DNA from: Sideroxydans sp.
GTDB taxonomy: Bacteria; Pseudomonadota; Gammaproteobacteria; Burkholderiales; Gallionellaceae
NCBI GenBank assembly: GCA_020057805.1
Contig: JAGVFD010000129.1
Span: forward strand, 1 to 7,516
Direction of reading: 5' to 3'
Length of the DNA stretch: 7,516 nucleotides
The position numbers and the translations under genes are program-made. Within the stretch, counting starts at the first letter, position 1. The number at the start of each line of letters is the position of its first letter. The notes under the pieces are model-generated. The model was not told the origin of the DNA, did no database searches, and was given only the letters and a program-made list of their open reading frames with translations. Positions 6,701-7,516 of this stretch are shown here, in pieces.

Positions 6701-7516
6701 CGCCGCTGGCAGGTAGCCTTACGTTAGGCTCAACAAATGGGATTGGCGCTGCCGCATCGTTTAACTCACCCTCCAGCATCACGACAGATGGCACTAACCT
6801 GTTTGTGTCGGATGCGGGAAACAACGTCATTCGCCAAATTGTGATTAACACAGGTGAAGTGACCACGTTGGCGGGCACAGTCAGTCAGTTTGGTGGCAAT
6901 GCGAATGGCACAGGTGCAACAGCAGCCTTTAACCTAGGTGCAGGCGGCGTGGGTGTCGCCGCTATCACTACCGACGGCACTAATGTGTATTTGGCAGATA
7001 AAGGCAATGCGCTTGTTCGCCAAATTGTGATTAGCTCGGGCGTCGTAACTACCCTAGCGGGAAGTGGGGCAGCGGGCTATAACAACGGCACAGGCATAGC
7101 AGCATCGTTCACTACGGCTGGGGGCATCACTACGGACGGCACTAACGTATATTTAACTGATCGTGACTATGGTGTGATTCGCAAAATTGTCATCGCAACA
7201 GGGGTGGTGACATCGCATCCTGGGCTACCTAACACAACTTGGATGGTCGATGCCTATGCGGCAATTGTGGCATCTATCACAGGGGGTAGCTCTAGTCGCA
7301 ACCCATCTGGCATTACGACTGACGGCACTCATTTGTTTATGCTTGATTCGGCCAGCGGCGCAATTCGTAAAATCGTCATTGGTACAGGCGTAGAAACCAC
7401 ACTAGCCGGCACACCGGATTGGACAACCTCTGGTACTAATACTTTTGGTTATGTTGATGGAGTCGGTACGGCGGCTAAATTTAGCGGACTGCACAGCATC
7501 ACAACCGATGGAATTA
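3793..7516 (+). CDS. Large exported lipoprotein with three FnIII-like domains and an NHL repeat beta-propeller array (C-terminus beyond window)
   Basis: The frame from the ATG at 3793 has no stop to the window edge: 1241 complete codons, with the end missing. Residues 1-20 are a lipoprotein signal peptide with lipobox LVAC and C21 as the lipidation site; glycine at +2 fits outer-membrane sorting. A Gly/Ser/Ala/Pro linker follows. Residues about 45-115 look like a small beta-sandwich (PGATVVIKDANGNPV), and 117-260 form an Ala-rich, probably helical region that I cannot name. Three fibronectin type III-like domains cover about 288-387, 399-486 and 495-586. From about 605 onward NHL-like repeats continue to the edge. 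No enzymatic motif is visible; a binding, adhesion or scaffold role at the cell surface is inferred from architecture only. Only three cysteines occur: C21, C468 and C474. The gene stands apart from the kinase operon, with its own ribosome binding site and a possible operator. Confidence 0.9.
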   Translation, partial: MLRFNLQLATAASLVSLLVACGGGGSSAPAAPAVPAATTAASITPFKGPFYPGATVVIKDANGNPVVLTSGGTIDANGLASATFATSVTYPLIVEVTGSYYNEMTKAAETTTVPMRGLILNAAEAAAGVPVTIVTEAAVTDLQNRLGGFALAHPITSSLAQAALTAAGNIFGVPARAIPVFNATAHTSADANSLRLAAWSIAANSQSGATMADKVKALAASFVNPATVPANIVSQASYNAALVAVTSGASSVMAAGAIAPTPPTVPTISYGAIYAGTPPSGGTPAAVLNPPGVVAAIDTSSGTTGQLTVSWTPVIGATGYNVYASPSAGVSVPAVAPTVKLNAVPLTTTSYPRAFAAGSPVFFKVTALNTVGESAGSIEVNATPVVTPIVYGSAFPAAPISFTATTASSTAVDLSWSPVSGTMTYVVLRSTSPNIARSQTTILTTTNTPSVRHIANPATTYYYRVYACETTQSCGADSVEISATTSATVITTAPATAPTGIIATAYSGSTIGLVWTGVTGATGYNIYRASSQGGASTKVTASPTSLGVYTYTDTGLTGSTPYYYTITAVNSIGEGIASASVTATTNRYYGPGSQVGGAIQGTPLTLSGTVSTFAGSALTPENMVGVTSDGANLYTVTSFNNNFDRIFKTVLATGKTTIFANFPGATLSGITTDGINLYVMDAGASIRQIPISAPTTSTMLVAATVNDLLPRSVTIDSTHTNLYVSKVNNYANATISKVVISTGATSTLAGGPANYTMPDGTGNAATFNQPKGIAIDSTDTNLYVVEANAVRKVEIATGIVTTLAGQVGMGSTSPTAIGAVDGTGTVASFNQPNGIAIDSTNSYLYVADTRNNTIRQIAIGTGAPSTGVVTTLAGTASFIPGQADGTGNAASFGAPNAIAVVGGNLYVASGGGLRKIVPNSGIANSAVVSTLLGGSQLFTNPSGITSDGVNLYVISGNLINKINIATGVITPLAGSLTLGSTNGIGAAASFNSPSSITTDGTNLFVSDAGNNVIRQIVINTGEVTTLAGTVSQFGGNANGTGATAAFNLGAGGVGVAAITTDGTNVYLADKGNALVRQIVISSGVVTTLAGSGAAGYNNGTGIAASFTTAGGITTDGTNVYLTDRDYGVIRKIVIATGVVTSHPGLPNTTWMVDAYAAIVASITGGSSSRNPSGITTDGTHLFMLDSASGAIRKIVIGTGVETTLAGTPDWTTSGTNTFGYVDGVGTAAKFSGLHSITTDGI
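4654..5550 (+). repeat. Three consecutive fibronectin type III-like domains in the lipoprotein
   Basis: Each unit has the FnIII signature: a Trp in strand B (LTVSWTPV, VDLSWSPV, IGLVWTGV), then a Tyr-rich strand C (GYNVYAS, TYVVLRS, GYNIYRA), and a strand F with Tyr/Phe (VFFKVTALN, YYYRVYACE, YYYTITAVN). Units 1 and 3 end in the typical N-x-x-GE turn (NTVGES, NSIGEG); unit 2 replaces it with a cysteine-bounded CETTQSC loop. They probably act as spacers lifting the propeller region from the membrane. Confidence 0.85.
5605..7516 (+). repeat. NHL-like beta-propeller repeat array, at least eleven complete units
   Basis: Units have the pattern LAG-(variable)-DGTGxAASFNxPxGI-TTDGTNLYVAD-xxNxxIRQIVI-xTGxVTT. 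Unit starts (the LAG position or its equivalent) fall at residues 613, 658, 700, 748, 803, 872, 931, 972, 1026, 1088, 1142 and 1204, so spacing varies from 41 to 69 residues, mainly in the loop after LAG. The first three units are degenerate: they lack the DGTG and FNxP parts. Unit 11 starts with HPG in place of LAG. The twelfth is cut by the window. NHL repeats form propeller blades, commonly six per propeller, so this array exceeds one propeller. NHL domains usually bind proteins, RNA or sugars; no ligand can be read here. Confidence 0.85.

Noticed and set aside
6318..6878. Minus-strand open frame of 186 codons inside the lipoprotein gene
   Set aside because: It lies antisense to a strongly supported NHL repeat region, and its translation is low-complexity (rich in P, V, T and L). 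The repeats and biased codon use explain the absence of stops. No ribosome binding site or domain was seen.
1..7516. A defence island or a mobile element
   Set aside because: No transposase, integrase, recombinase, terminal repeats, CRISPR array or known defence effector was seen. The ATPase family alone is not enough to support either.

Overview
The window looks like chromosomal DNA of a Gram-negative bacterium, most likely a betaproteobacterium. This is inferred from three things: a lipoprotein that begins with a lipobox followed by a Gly/Ser-rich stretch (LVAC-GGGGSS), a style common in Burkholderiales and relatives; a UhpB/NarX-type histidine kinase with a periplasmic jelly-roll-like sensor and seven membrane segments; and a GC content that looks moderate by eye. 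No taxon-specific marker is present, so the assignment is tentative. I see no tRNA, rRNA, CRISPR array, insertion sequence or integrase.

Layout: (1) positions 1-821, minus strand: an AAA ATPase of the DUF4143-type family, missing its C-terminus at the window edge. (2) 822-976: a divergent intergenic region with a good sigma70-like promoter for the ATPase, a small inverted repeat on its -10 element, and a weaker promoter candidate for the rightward genes. (3) 977-2833 and 2844-3611, plus strand: a membrane sensor histidine kinase and a lipase-like alpha/beta hydrolase, 10 bases apart with a strong ribosome binding site between them, so probably one transcript. No response regulator is visible. 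(4) 3612-3792: an intergenic region with a weak terminator-like hairpin, C-rich tracts and an operator-like palindrome. (5) 3793 to the right edge, plus strand: one uninterrupted reading frame of at least 1241 codons. It encodes an exported lipoprotein with an N-terminal beta-sandwich-like region, an Ala-rich helical region, three fibronectin type III-like domains and at least eleven complete NHL-like beta-propeller repeats.

The parts do not form an obvious single pathway. The kinase senses something in the periplasm or membrane and may be linked to the cytosolic hydrolase by cotranscription. The lipoprotein has its own ribosome binding site and probably its own promoter; it looks like a large cell-surface scaffold or binding protein. 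The two edge genes are cut by the window, not visibly broken. The most interesting points are the very long NHL array, the kinase paired with a hydrolase instead of a regulator, and the palindromes upstream of the transcription units. I found no clear evidence of a previously undescribed defence or mobile system.
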